This document shows positions 8,736 through 17,281 of a DNA stretch of 43,528 nt, piece by piece. The first letter of the stretch is position 1. Every line of letters starts with the position of its first letter. The notes below the pieces were generated by a model. That model searched no databases, was not told the DNA's origin, and was given only the letters and a program-made list of their open reading frames with translations. The stretch covers positions 1 to 43,528 of the forward strand of contig NZ_JAFAVV010000016.1 of the NCBI RefSeq assembly GCF_019242285.1, written 5' to 3'. This DNA comes from Bradyrhizobium sp. GTDB lineage: Bacteria > Pseudomonadota > Alphaproteobacteria > Rhizobiales > Xanthobacteraceae. Made by a program: the position numbers and the translations under genes.

Positions 8736-9455
8736 ATGTCGGATATTTCGGCGGTGAAAGCACTGGTGTTCGACGTGTTCGGGACGGTCGTCGACTGGCG
8801 CACCAGCCTGATCAACGATTTCACCAAATGGGGCGAAGCCAATGGCAAGAAGGCCGATTGGACCGCCCTGGTCGATGGCTGGCGTGCCGTCTATGCGGCC
8901 TCGATGGACGTCGTGCGCAAGAACCCGCAGGACGACTACGTCATCCTCGACGTGCTGCATCGCCGTTCGTTGGAAAAGCTCGTGGCCGAGCTCGGCATCA
9001 CCGGCCTGAACGACGCCGACCTGCGTCACCTCACGATGGGCTGGCACCGCCTGCATCCGTGGCCGGACAGCGTCGCCGGCCTGACACGGCTGAAGACGAA
9101 ATACGTGATCTCGCCGCTCTCCAACGGTAACGTCGCGCTGCTCACCAACATGGCGAAGTTTGCGGGCCTGCCCTGGGACCTGATCCTGTCGGCGGAGCTG
9201 TTCGAGCACTACAAGCCCGACGCCGAGACCTATCTCGGCGCTGCGAGATTGCTCGGCTTGCCGCCGGAGCAGGTGATGATGGTCGCGGCGCATAACCATG
9301 ACCTGAGGGCCGCGCAGAAGCTCGGCCTGAAGACCGCCTTCGTGGCACGCCCGACCGAATACGGTCCCTTGCAGAAATATGATTTCGAGGCGAGGGGCGA
9401 CTGGGACATCGTCGCCAAGGATTTCGGCGGCATCGCCCACCGCATGGGATGCTAG
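8736..9455 (+). CDS. Haloacid dehalogenase, type II (HAD superfamily)
   Basis: A 239-residue HAD-fold hydrolase resembling L-2-haloacid dehalogenases. HAD motif I is LVFDVFGTVVDW with nucleophile Asp13; motif II is SPLSNGN; motif III/IV is represented by FEHYKPDAETY and MMVAAHNHDLRAAQKLGLKTAFV. Such enzymes hydrolyse 2-haloalkanoates in the cytoplasm, though many chromosomal homologues act on unknown physiological substrates. It starts at ATG 8736, 86 nt after glpX, with an AGGGGAAA element upstream. It is convergent with the metallopeptidase gene that follows. Confidence 0.88.
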   Translation: MSDISAVKALVFDVFGTVVDWRTSLINDFTKWGEANGKKADWTALVDGWRAVYAASMDVVRKNPQDDYVILDVLHRRSLEKLVAELGITGLNDADLRHLTMGWHRLHPWPDSVAGLTRLKTKYVISPLSNGNVALLTNMAKFAGLPWDLILSAELFEHYKPDAETYLGAARLLGLPPEQVMMVAAHNHDLRAAQKLGLKTAFVARPTEYGPLQKYDFEARGDWDIVAKDFGGIAHRMGC

Positions 9456-9506
9456 TGTCGGAACGCCGCTCGGAGACCTCATGGCGCGGCGGCAGCGGAG
9501 TACGAA

Positions 9507-10133
9507 CTAGAATGGCCGGCGCCTGAACGAGGTGACAGCGTCCAATATTTCATCATCGTTGCAGAGATTTGTTGCAATCGTGTCGCCATAGGCGACTTTC
9601 TCGAAGAGTTCGCCGGCCTCCTGATCTGGTATATAGCCTGGGAGCGTAGCGTTATCGGAAGCTTTCGTCTGACCGCGGACCCAATGGACGAGCTCGTGAA
9701 GCAGCGTGATCGTCAGCCGTCTGCCGGGGCGGCCCTGATCGCCGGGATAGTAGCCGAACTCAAATGCATCGAACCAAGGAGAAATCATTTCGATGACCAC
9801 TGGCGTCTTGTGCAGAACGGCGGTGACGGTGTCGTTGATTGCGCATGCCTGGACTACTTTTCGTGGTCCTCCCTCGGTGTCCTGGACAATTCCCGGGATG
9901 TAAAACGACTCTCCTCGCTCATACACCTTGATCCGGGGACCCGGTCCGTATCTCAGCGCCTTCTCTCGCGCGATCTTTTCGACATCCTTGGTGGGCGTAG
10001 GTTGACGGGCCGCATTACAGACGGTGAAGAACGCCTTCAACACGTCGGGCTGGTGCTTCAGGCTGGCTTCGAGCTTCATCATAAGCTCTTTGCATTTGGG
10101 GTATTTCTTCGCATCCTCGTGGTCCAAAAACAT
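9507..10133 (-). CDS. Orphan HExxH zinc metallopeptidase, toxin-domain-like
   Basis: A 208-residue protein from ATG 10133, preceded by AAAGGAAC about 5 nt upstream. The zinc motif is HELVH (146-150) and a downstream DQEAGELFEKVAYG supplies plausible third ligands (Glu172 or Glu175). The arrangement, with a long lead-in and a short C-terminal tail, resembles metallopeptidase domains found at the tips of polymorphic toxins. Here, however, it is a free-standing protein with no signal peptide, export domain or obvious immunity gene. Base composition looks less GC-rich than the flanks, and a truncated sensor gene lies upstream, both suggesting horizontal acquisition. Substrate is unknown. An upstream extension of the frame to 10241 looks non-coding. 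Confidence 0.7.
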   Translation of the reverse strand: MFLDHEDAKKYPKCKELMMKLEASLKHQPDVLKAFFTVCNAARQPTPTKDVEKIAREKALRYGPGPRIKVYERGESFYIPGIVQDTEGGPRKVVQACAINDTVTAVLHKTPVVIEMISPWFDAFEFGYYPGDQGRPGRRLTITLLHELVHWVRGQTKASDNATLPGYIPDQEAGELFEKVAYGDTIATNLCNDDEILDAVTSFRRRPF

Positions 10134-10469
10134 TTGTGTTCCTTTCCCGCCGATGCGCCTTGCGCTGTCGAGACCAGGCGCGCCCCATGGCGTTGCGGGC
10201 GTACAGGAAAATGGGTCTTCGGAAATTGACCAGCGCTGCAAACGTCAAAAGCCGGGCCTTGCGCGACATTCGGGGCATTTTCGACCGATTCGACCGGTCT
10301 TGTTCGCCTGTTGATGTCTCCGAGACGGCAAGGAAATGGGCTTTGCCACCTCTTTCCGAGCAGTGGCCAGCGATGGACATGACCAAGACGTCGAATGCAC
10401 GTCCATGACGCATCGAGGGCGCTGTCGCCGTTCAGTCCGGCGCGCTTGGCATCACGCGGCCCGCTGAGG

Positions 10470-10753
10470 ATCACGCCGTGCCAGCCGAGGCCCTTGTAGG
10501 TCTCGTAGCCCGGGGTGGCGTGGAACGCCACCAGTGTGCCGGCGCGGTCGTGATAGAAGCCGCTGCGCCGGCCGTCGAGCGACAACGAGATGCGCTCCGA
10601 CAGCAGGCCATGGCCGTCGGAGGCCGCGATCACCCGCAAGTTCGAATCGACGAGCAGCACGCGGGCCCGGTCGGCCGAGCCGACACGCACGCCCTGGACG
10701 ATGGCTTTTGCCTGCGGCTCCCAGTCGAAGTGAATCGCACAGACCTGAATCAT
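10470..10753 (-). pseudogene. Truncated sensor (cache/PDC-like) gene remnant
   Basis: About 94 residues read as conserved protein (FDWEPQAKAIVQGVRV, RVLLVDSNLRVIAASDGHGLL, HATPGYETYKGLGWHGVI). They look like the C-terminal part of an extracytoplasmic cache/PDC-type sensor or chemoreceptor domain. The fragment begins at ATG 10753 without the N-terminal half. After about 10470 the frame runs on into Arg/Pro-rich sequence with no family resemblance. I read it as a remnant left when the neighbouring metallopeptidase segment was acquired. The family assignment is from memory of the motif, not a search. Positions 10134-10469 hold nothing else I can recognise. Confidence 0.5.
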
Positions 10754-10930
10754 GGTTTAATCTCTCTTGGCGCAGCCTGTAGATATGCGGGATAATGGTG
10801 CACGTTATTTGGGCAAGGCGCTGCTTCGCGCAGCCATTTGAACTAAGAACGAGGGCCGCGTTCGGATTCGAGATGCGGCGTCCGCAGCCTGCCGCGACGC
10901 GCGGCTTTCGTGCCTCTTTCGCGATTGAAC

Positions 10931-12775
10931 ATGCCGCCGCTTGCCGCCTCCGCCTTGCCGGTTGAACAGCCGCCCGCCTTTCTCGGCGTCACGCAGTCGC
11001 TGACCGCAAAGCTGTGGCGCGACCGGCTGGATACGCGCGGCGCGGCGCGGGCGCTGGCCATCTCGCAGCGCCATCTGCTTCCGGAAATGCTGGCGCGGGT
11101 GCTGGCCGGACGTGGCGTCGAGATCGACGCGGTCCCGGATTTTCTCGATCCCACCATCCGAAAGCTGATGCCGGACCCCTTCACGGTGACGCAGATGGAG
11201 GCCGCGGCCAAGCGCATCGCGGACGCGGCCGTGCGTGCGGAGAAGGTTGCGATCTTCGGCGACTATGACGTCGATGGCGCCACCTCGGCGGCCCTGCTCG
11301 CCTGGCACCTGCGTCACTGCGGGCTCGATCCGCTGATCCACATTCCCGACCGGCTGTTCGAGGGCTATGGCCCGAACACCGACGCGGTGCGCGTACTCGC
11401 GGCCAGGGGCGCGACGCTGCTGGTCACCGTCGATTGCGGCACCACCAGCCTCGAGCCGCTCGCCGAGGCGAAGCGGCTTGGCATGTCCGTCGTCGTCATC
11501 GACCATCACCAGGCCGGCCTCGAATTGCCCGACGTCGACGCGCTGGTGAATCCGAACCGGCCCGACGACCTCTCGGGCCTTGGCTATCTCGCCGCCGTCG
11601 GCCTGACGCTGGTCACGCTGGTCGCGGTCAATCGCGAGCTGCGTGCCCGCGGCTTCTGGACCGGCGAGATGCCGGAGCCGGACTTGCTCGGCATGCTGCA
11701 TCACGTGGCGCTCGGCACCGTCGCCGACGTGGCGCCGCTGATCGGGCTCAACCGCGCGCTGGTCGCGAAAGGCCTGATCGCGCTCCGCCGCCGCGACCAT
11801 GTCGGCCACACCGCCTTGATGGACGTCTCGCGGCTGAATGGCCCGCCGGAGGCCTGGCATCTCGGCTTCCTGCTCGGACCGCGCATCAACGCCGGCGGGC
11901 GGATCGGTCGCGCGGATCTCGGCGTGCGGCTGCTGCTGGAAGGCGATGTCTCGGAGGCCGCGCGGATCGCGGCGGAGCTCGATCGGCTCAATAGCGAGCG
12001 CCGCATCATCGAGCAGGCAGCGGAGGCGCAGGCGGAGGCCGAAGCGCTGGCGTCGCTCGGCCTGGAGGACAAGGGCAGTGTCATCGTCACGGCGTCCGAG
12101 GGCTGGCATCCCGGCGTGGTCGGCCTCGTGGCGGCAAGGCTGAAGGAGAAATTTGCGCGGCCGGCCTTTGCCGTTGCGCTCGAGCCCGGCGGCCTCGGCA
12201 CTGGTTCCGGCCGCTCGATTGGCGGTGTCGATCTCGGCAAGGCGGTGCGGCAGGCGGTCATCGACGGTGTGCTGCTGAAGGGCGGCGGGCACGCGATGGC
12301 CGCCGGCGTGACGTTGCGCAAGGAGAAGCTCGGCGAATTCCGCGCCTATCTCGAGAGCGCGCTGGCGGCCGATGTCGCCCAGGCGCGGCATGTCAACGAG
12401 CTCCTGATCGACGGTGCGGTGAGCGCGCGCGGCGTGACGACCGAGCTGGTCGCGACACTCAGTCGTGCCGGCCCCTTCGGCAGCGGCAACCCGGAGCCGA
12501 TACTGGCGCTGCCGTCGCATCAGCTCGCCTTCGCCGAGGAGGTCGGCCAGGCGCATCTGCGTGTGCGATTTCAGTCCGGCGACGGCGCTGTCGTGAACGG
12601 GATGGCGTTTCGCGCGGTCGGCCAGAAGCTCGGCCAGGCGCTGATCCAGCATCGGGGCCAGAGCCTGCATGTCGCGGGCGCGCTGGTGCTGGACCGCTAT
12701 CAAGGCGTCGAACGCGTGCAATTGCGCGTGCTCGATGTCGCGGTGCCCGATCCGGGGCCGGCGGTGATCCGGTAG
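10931..12775 (+). CDS. recJ: Single-stranded-DNA-specific exonuclease RecJ
   Basis: A 614-residue 5'-3' ssDNA exonuclease of the DHH phosphoesterase family, acting in recombination and mismatch or base-excision repair. The catalytic motifs are visible: DYDVDG (Asp111, Asp113, Asp115) and VVIDHH (Asp191-His192-His193). The DHHA1 domain carries the GGHAMAAGVTL glycine motif, and a C-terminal OB-type region follows (FQSGDGAVVNGMAF, LVLDRYQGVERVQLRVLDV). ATG 10931 is preferred; a GTG at 10910 would add seven residues. The SDR gene begins 26 nt downstream, probably co-transcribed. Confidence 0.97.
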   Translation: MPPLAASALPVEQPPAFLGVTQSLTAKLWRDRLDTRGAARALAISQRHLLPEMLARVLAGRGVEIDAVPDFLDPTIRKLMPDPFTVTQMEAAAKRIADAAVRAEKVAIFGDYDVDGATSAALLAWHLRHCGLDPLIHIPDRLFEGYGPNTDAVRVLAARGATLLVTVDCGTTSLEPLAEAKRLGMSVVVIDHHQAGLELPDVDALVNPNRPDDLSGLGYLAAVGLTLVTLVAVNRELRARGFWTGEMPEPDLLGMLHHVALGTVADVAPLIGLNRALVAKGLIALRRRDHVGHTALMDVSRLNGPPEAWHLGFLLGPRINAGGRIGRADLGVRLLLEGDVSEAARIAAELDRLNSERRIIEQAAEAQAEAEALASLGLEDKGSVIVTASEGWHPGVVGLVAARLKEKFARPAFAVALEPGGLGTGSGRSIGGVDLGKAVRQAVIDGVLLKGGGHAMAAGVTLRKEKLGEFRAYLESALAADVAQARHVNELLIDGAVSARGVTTELVATLSRAGPFGSGNPEPILALPSHQLAFAEEVGQAHLRVRFQSGDGAVVNGMAFRAVGQKLGQALIQHRGQSLHVAGALVLDRYQGVERVQLRVLDVAVPDPGPAVIR

Positions 12776-12801
12776 AAAACGAAAAACAGCAGGGAGTGGA
12801 T

Positions 12802-13605
12802 ATGGCAGGACAGGTCGAGGGCAAGGTTGCGTTGGTCACGGGCGGAGCCTCGGGCATCGGTGCTGCGACCGCGGAACTGCTGGCGCAAGAGGGCGCTTCC
12901 GTCATCGTCAGCGATGTCGATGAGCTGAAGGGGCTGGAAGTCGTCGCCAGCATCGAGAAGGCGGGAGGCCGCGCGATCTTCCTGCAGCAGGATGTCACCA
13001 GCGAGCCGCGCTGGGCGGAGCTCACCGCCGAGATCGAGCAACGCTTCGGTCGGCTGGACATCCTGGTCTCGAATGCCGGCATCGGCATTGGCGTGCCGTC
13101 GATCGTCGAGATGTCGTTCGCCGATTGGCGGCGGCAGATGGCGATCAATCTCGACGGCGTCTTTCTCTCGGTGAAGTACGGCCTGCCGCTGATGCGCAAG
13201 AGCGGCGGCGGTTCGGTCATCATGATGTCGTCGCTGGCGGGCCTGCGCGGCGCGCCCGGGCTCGCGGGCTACAGCGCGACCAAGGGCGGCGTCAGGCTGT
13301 TCGCCAAGGCGGTGGCGATGGAATGCGCCGCGGCGGGCGACGGCATCCGCGTCAACTCGGTGCATCCCGGCATCATCGACACGCCGATTTGGGGCAAGAT
13401 TCCGACCGCTGCTGCCGGCGCCAACGCGCCGATCGATCCCGAGGAGCGCGCGCGGCTCGCGACGCCGCTCGGGCGGGCCGGGCAGGCCAGCGACATCGCC
13501 AACGGCGTGCTTTTTCTCGCCTCCGACGCGTCGAGCTACATGACCGGGGCCGAGCTCGTGATCGACGGCGGCATGTTCGCCGGGGGCATCGCGCGGCGGT
13601 TCTGA
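12802..13605 (+). CDS. SDR family NAD(P)-dependent oxidoreductase
   Basis: A 267-residue short-chain dehydrogenase/reductase of classical type. The cofactor motif is TGGASGIG, the structural motif NAG appears in LVSNAGIGIG, and the catalytic pair is Tyr157 and Lys161 (YSATK). The C-terminal segment ASSYMTGAELVIDGGMFAG is typical. ATG 12802 has an AGGGAG element just upstream; a GTG at 12796 overlaps that element. The nearest relatives by motif are glucose/3-oxoacyl/20-beta-hydroxysteroid-type dehydrogenases, but the substrate cannot be assigned. It ends 2 nt before the convergent transglycosylase stop codon. Confidence 0.9.
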   Translation: MAGQVEGKVALVTGGASGIGAATAELLAQEGASVIVSDVDELKGLEVVASIEKAGGRAIFLQQDVTSEPRWAELTAEIEQRFGRLDILVSNAGIGIGVPSIVEMSFADWRRQMAINLDGVFLSVKYGLPLMRKSGGGSVIMMSSLAGLRGAPGLAGYSATKGGVRLFAKAVAMECAAAGDGIRVNSVHPGIIDTPIWGKIPTAAAGANAPIDPEERARLATPLGRAGQASDIANGVLFLASDASSYMTGAELVIDGGMFAGGIARRF

Positions 13606-13607
13606 CA

Positions 13608-14840
13608 CTAGCCGCCCTGCCGCAGGCGCGCCAACACCTTCAGCCCGCCATAGCCGTCGGCGGGCTGAAGCCCCGTCTTCATCTGGTAGTCGCGGATCGC
13701 CTTCATGGTGTCGTTGCCGACGCGCCCGTCGGTGCCGCCGGTGTCGAAGCCGGCCTTCGTGAGGCGCGTCTGCATTTCCTGCACCTCCGCCAAGGTCAGC
13801 GCGCGTTCCGAGCCCGGGAACGGCTGGATGAACGGCCCGCCGCCGAGAATGCGGTCGCCGAGATGGCAGATCGCGAGCGCATAGTTCATCGCGGGATTGT
13901 AGCTCTTCACCGAATAGAAATTCGGACCCAGCAGGAACGTCGGTCCGCCCGGCACCGGCACCCACATCTGTGCGGTCGCATTCGGCTGCGGAAAGGCCTC
14001 GCCGTCGGCGCGCGCAACGCCGGCGCTCGACCAGGCAGCATAGCTCCGGCTGCCGCCCACCGCGCCGCCGGGCGGGCGGACCTCGTAGCCCCAGTGCTCG
14101 CCGCGGTGATAATGGCCGCGGTTGACCAGGAATTTCGCGGTCGATCCCAGCGCGTCGTCCGGCTTGCCGAAGGGCGAGATCTTGCCGTCGCGGTCATAGT
14201 CGATGCCGACATTGAGCCAGACCTCGGGCATCCATTGCGTGTGGCCCATGGCGCCGGCCCAGGAGCCCTGCATCTCGTTCGGCGTGCTCCAGCCGCGATC
14301 GACGATCTTCAGCGCGTTGATCAATTCCGCTTCCCAATACGCCTTGCGGCGCGGCTCGTTCCAGGCGAGCGCGGCCAGCGAGGGAAACACCGGGCGCATG
14401 TGGTTCTGCTGCACCAGCGGATCGCCGAACGCCGACTCCACGCCCCAGAGCGCGAGCAGCGTGCCACGCTCGACGCCGAAGTCCCTTTCGATCCGTTCGA
14501 ACAGCGCGGCATTGTTCTTCAGCGCGACCTTGCCGTTGATGATGCGCCAGTCGGACACGCGGCGGTTGACGTACTGCCAGGTCTCCTCCTTGAACTCGGG
14601 CTGGTTCTTGATCTCCTTGAACACCGTCATGTCGGGCTCGACATGACCCATGGCGTGGTTCCAGGTGGCGTCGCTGATGCCGGCGGCGAGCGCGCGGGCG
14701 CGAAAGCCGTCGCGCCAGGCGTCGAAGCCGGCAGGTGCGGCAAATGCCGCAAGCGGCTCGGCGAGCAGGGCGGCCGCGCCGAGGCCGGACTGGAGCAGCG
14801 CGCGGCGCGTCGGGTGGCGCACGCAATCAGGCGGTTTCAT
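13608..14840 (-). CDS. Lytic murein transglycosylase, MltB family, with peptidoglycan-binding domain
   Basis: A 410-residue exported enzyme that cleaves the MurNAc-GlcNAc bond of peptidoglycan with 1,6-anhydro product formation. The SLT_2/MltB catalytic glutamate is Glu135 in LWGVESAFGD, followed by the conserved GSWAGAMGHTQWMP segment. Residues about 350-405 form a PG_binding_1 domain (LTLAEVQEMQTRLTKAGFDTGGTDGRVGNDTMKAIRDYQ). The N-terminus, HPTRRALLQSGLGAAALLAEPLAAFAA, is a signal peptide with a twin-arginine-like pair, so Tat export is possible. ATG 14840 is chosen; ATG 14849 is a close alternative. The next gene upstream on the same strand is also a cell-wall hydrolase. Confidence 0.93.
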   Translation of the reverse strand: MKPPDCVRHPTRRALLQSGLGAAALLAEPLAAFAAPAGFDAWRDGFRARALAAGISDATWNHAMGHVEPDMTVFKEIKNQPEFKEETWQYVNRRVSDWRIINGKVALKNNAALFERIERDFGVERGTLLALWGVESAFGDPLVQQNHMRPVFPSLAALAWNEPRRKAYWEAELINALKIVDRGWSTPNEMQGSWAGAMGHTQWMPEVWLNVGIDYDRDGKISPFGKPDDALGSTAKFLVNRGHYHRGEHWGYEVRPPGGAVGGSRSYAAWSSAGVARADGEAFPQPNATAQMWVPVPGGPTFLLGPNFYSVKSYNPAMNYALAICHLGDRILGGGPFIQPFPGSERALTLAEVQEMQTRLTKAGFDTGGTDGRVGNDTMKAIRDYQMKTGLQPADGYGGLKVLARLRQGG

Positions 14841-14935
14841 GAGCAGCATCTCATCGTGCAATGGTGGCGGAAGCACAACCGTTCCGCTCGATCCGGGTTC
14901 TGCGCCGGCAAATCTGCCACTTTCGCGAGACGGCG

Positions 14936-16531
14936 CTAATTCTCGCTGCCCTCCTGCAGGCCGGGGCGAACCGCGTCTGCCGGCGGCAGCGGCACGTTCG
15001 TCGCCGCCGACGTCGCGATTTCCGCTCCGAGCTCGCGGCCCCGCCCGCCGATCAGCCGCTCATAGGCCGAGATCAGGGTGGCGTAGGGATTCACCCAGAT
15101 CCAGCCGTCGCGGGTGAACACCTGCACGTCGAAATGCAGGTGGCGCGTGGTGCCATTGGGATGATCGAGGTAGTTCGAGACCACGCCGATCTTCTCGCCT
15201 TCGGTGATCTGGCGCCCGTTCAGGAGGCCGTCGGCGTCCATCCGCGACGGCGACATATGCATGTAACGGAAACGGATATGCTCGTTGCGGCCGTTGATCT
15301 GCAGCGTCGCCGCCTGCTGCCTCGGTGCACGGATCACGACGCCGTCACGAACCGCGACGATCGGCTGTTGCCTGGGATCGCAGGTGTTCGGGCCTTCGCC
15401 GTGCGAGGGGCAGGCGCCCGGGCGAATGTCCTCGCCCTGATGGCCGAAGCCGTTGGCGCATTGGCCGACGCCGAAGCTGCGCGCCTCGCAGAAATTGTCG
15501 CGCCAGGGATAGGCGCTGTTGGGCTGATCGGCCTTGCTGCCGGAGCGGCGGCCGAAGGATTGCGAATGCACATAGGCGGGCGCTTCCAGCGGGAAGCGGA
15601 TTTGCGAATAGGCAGTGAGGTCGACGCGACCGCGCTGCCTGTGGAAGCCGCTGCCGAGGAGGATTTCGCCGACCGGCCGATAGGTGAAGTCGGGCGAGAA
15701 GGCGCGCGGCCGTTCCACGGCGGTGGCCGCCAGATCCGGCCTCGGCCGCGCCGGCAGCCCGCCGGCGATGCGCAGCGCTTTCAGGAAACGCTCGGCGACC
15801 GGATAAGCCTCGCGGCAGGCGAGCCTTCGCACGCGCGGCGCAGAGTCCAGGCACTGGATCGACACCACATAGGGAACGCCGAAACGGGTGAAAGCGTAGC
15901 GCACATAGCCTTCGCGGATGAAACGCCGCAGATCGGGGAACTCCACCGCGAGCGACCTGACCGGCTCGCCCTTGCCGCCCTGGGGATCGTTGAGGTCGTA
16001 GGTCAGAAGCGAGCCGGTGATCTCGACCAGGACGGGCTTCGCAAAGGTCCGCTGCGGCTGGCCCATGTCCGGCGCCAGCGAGAACACCGCGTCGTAGCCG
16101 GCCGGGCCGGCGTCGAAGAAATCGACGGGGTTGAACTCGGCCTGGTAGCGCGGCAGCGGGGCCGGCGGCGTGCCGCCGAGCTCGTCCGCGAGATAGGCCG
16201 ACGTGTCGAACGGCAGCAGCACCGGCACCGTGCTGCGCGCGATACCCGCAAAGACCGGCGCGGTCGCCGCATTGAGCTGCACCAGCGCCGGCATCGACCG
16301 CGGATGGGAGGCGCCGACGCGGCGCTGGCCGGCAAAGCTGAAATTCGCGGCCACCGCCGGCGTGCCGCCGATCTCGGTGCGGAGCTGATCGACCACGGCG
16401 CGCCACTCGACGCGGACCACCGAGACCGCCGGCGTCAGGAACTCATCCGCAGCGGCAGAATCCCATCCCGCGAGCAGCGAAGCGAGAGCTGCCGACAAGC
16501 CGATGACGAACCGGACAGGCCCTCTCCCCAA
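14936..16531 (-). CDS. M23 family metallopeptidase (peptidoglycan endopeptidase)
   Basis: A 531-residue exported protein with a signal peptide (VIGLSAALASLLAGWDSAAA) and a C-terminal LytM/M23 domain. Zinc ligands are visible as His364 and Asp368 (GHQGEDIRPG) and His464-x-His466 (RHLHFDV). The central 250 residues, with several cysteines, are family-specific and unassigned. The start is TTG at 16531: no ATG or GTG fits, and a strong GGAGGGGG element lies about 7 nt upstream. The catalytic zinc site is intact, so it is probably an active cross-link endopeptidase rather than an EnvC-like activator. It lies upstream of the transglycosylase gene, with a gap of about 95 nt, and may share its transcript. 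Confidence 0.9.
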   Translation of the reverse strand: MGRGPVRFVIGLSAALASLLAGWDSAAADEFLTPAVSVVRVEWRAVVDQLRTEIGGTPAVAANFSFAGQRRVGASHPRSMPALVQLNAATAPVFAGIARSTVPVLLPFDTSAYLADELGGTPPAPLPRYQAEFNPVDFFDAGPAGYDAVFSLAPDMGQPQRTFAKPVLVEITGSLLTYDLNDPQGGKGEPVRSLAVEFPDLRRFIREGYVRYAFTRFGVPYVVSIQCLDSAPRVRRLACREAYPVAERFLKALRIAGGLPARPRPDLAATAVERPRAFSPDFTYRPVGEILLGSGFHRQRGRVDLTAYSQIRFPLEAPAYVHSQSFGRRSGSKADQPNSAYPWRDNFCEARSFGVGQCANGFGHQGEDIRPGACPSHGEGPNTCDPRQQPIVAVRDGVVIRAPRQQAATLQINGRNEHIRFRYMHMSPSRMDADGLLNGRQITEGEKIGVVSNYLDHPNGTTRHLHFDVQVFTRDGWIWVNPYATLISAYERLIGGRGRELGAEIATSAATNVPLPPADAVRPGLQEGSEN

Positions 16532-16576
16532 TGCGTCGCCCCCTCCGGCGCAAGCCCTTTAGATCAGCCCTTGCGA

Positions 16577-17143
16577 TCAGTCCTTGGCCCGCTCCACATA
16601 GGAGCCATCCTCGGTCATCACCACGATCCGCGTTCCCGTGGAGATGTGCGGAGGCACGGAGGTGCGCACGCCGTTCGACAGCACGGCGGGCTTGTAGGAC
16701 GAGGATGCCGTCTGACCCTTGGTCACGGGCTCGGTCTCCACCACCTCGAGCGTCGCGCGCTGCGGCAATTGCACCGCAATCGGGTTCATCTCGTGGAGCG
16801 AGAGCTTGACCACCATGCTCTCCTGGAGATAGGCCGCCGAGCCCCCGATGACGTCCTTCGGCACCTGGATCTGGTCGTAGGTTTCGGGGTTCATGAAATG
16901 GAAGCCGTCGCCGTCCTCGTAGAGATAGGTGAAGTTGCGCTCCTCCACGGTCGCCTTCTCGACCTGGTCGGTGGTCTTGTAGCGCTCGGAGATCTTCACG
17001 CCGTCGCTGATTCGGCGCATCTCGATCTGGCTCACGGGCGTTCCCTTGCCGGGATGGATGTTCTCGGCGCTCAGAACGACGTAAAGCTTGCCGTCCTGCT
17101 CGATGACGTTGCCCTTGCGGATGGAACTGGCGATGACTCTCAA
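16577..17143 (-). CDS. efp: Elongation factor P
   Basis: A 188-residue EF-P, the standard length, which helps the ribosome through polyproline stretches. The three beta-barrel domains are continuous from [22 protein letters not shown] to [19 protein letters not shown]. The modifiable loop is HPGKGTP with Lys33, equivalent to E. coli Lys34 and flanked as EpmA substrates are. The start is TTG 17143 (decoding to MRVIASS), with AGGAAA about 9 nt upstream. The frame stays open for another 1.1 kb upstream, but that stretch is the antisense of epmA. The divergent epmA-epmB pair across a 138-nt spacer supplies the modification enzymes. Confidence 0.97.
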   Translation of the reverse strand: MRVIASSIRKGNVIEQDGKLYVVLSAENIHPGKGTPVSQIEMRRISDGVKISERYKTTDQVEKATVEERNFTYLYEDGDGFHFMNPETYDQIQVPKDVIGGSAAYLQESMVVKLSLHEMNPIAVQLPQRATLEVVETEPVTKGQTASSSYKPAVLSNGVRTSVPPHISTGTRIVVMTEDGSYVERAKD

Positions 17144-17281
17144 AGTGGCTTTTCCTGGGGTTTGGGGCCGATACCGGAGGGGACAGGGACGTTGCGAGGC
17201 CGTGTTCAATATTTCGGGCCGCAACATACTGATTTTGCGCTCCGATGCCAGCGTTTTAGGGTCCCGGGAGGCTACCTGTTG
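17144..17281. promoter_or_regulatory. Divergent promoter region, efp / epmA
   Basis: A 138-nt spacer between the efp TTG and the epmA ATG must drive both directions, linking expression of EF-P to its modifying enzymes. A GGGAGG element upstream of epmA serves as its ribosome-binding site. Core promoter hexamers could not be assigned confidently. Confidence 0.5.

Noticed and set aside
14861..17281. A long plus-strand extension in frame with epmA
   Set aside because: It is antisense to the M23 and efp genes; epmA homology begins at 17282.
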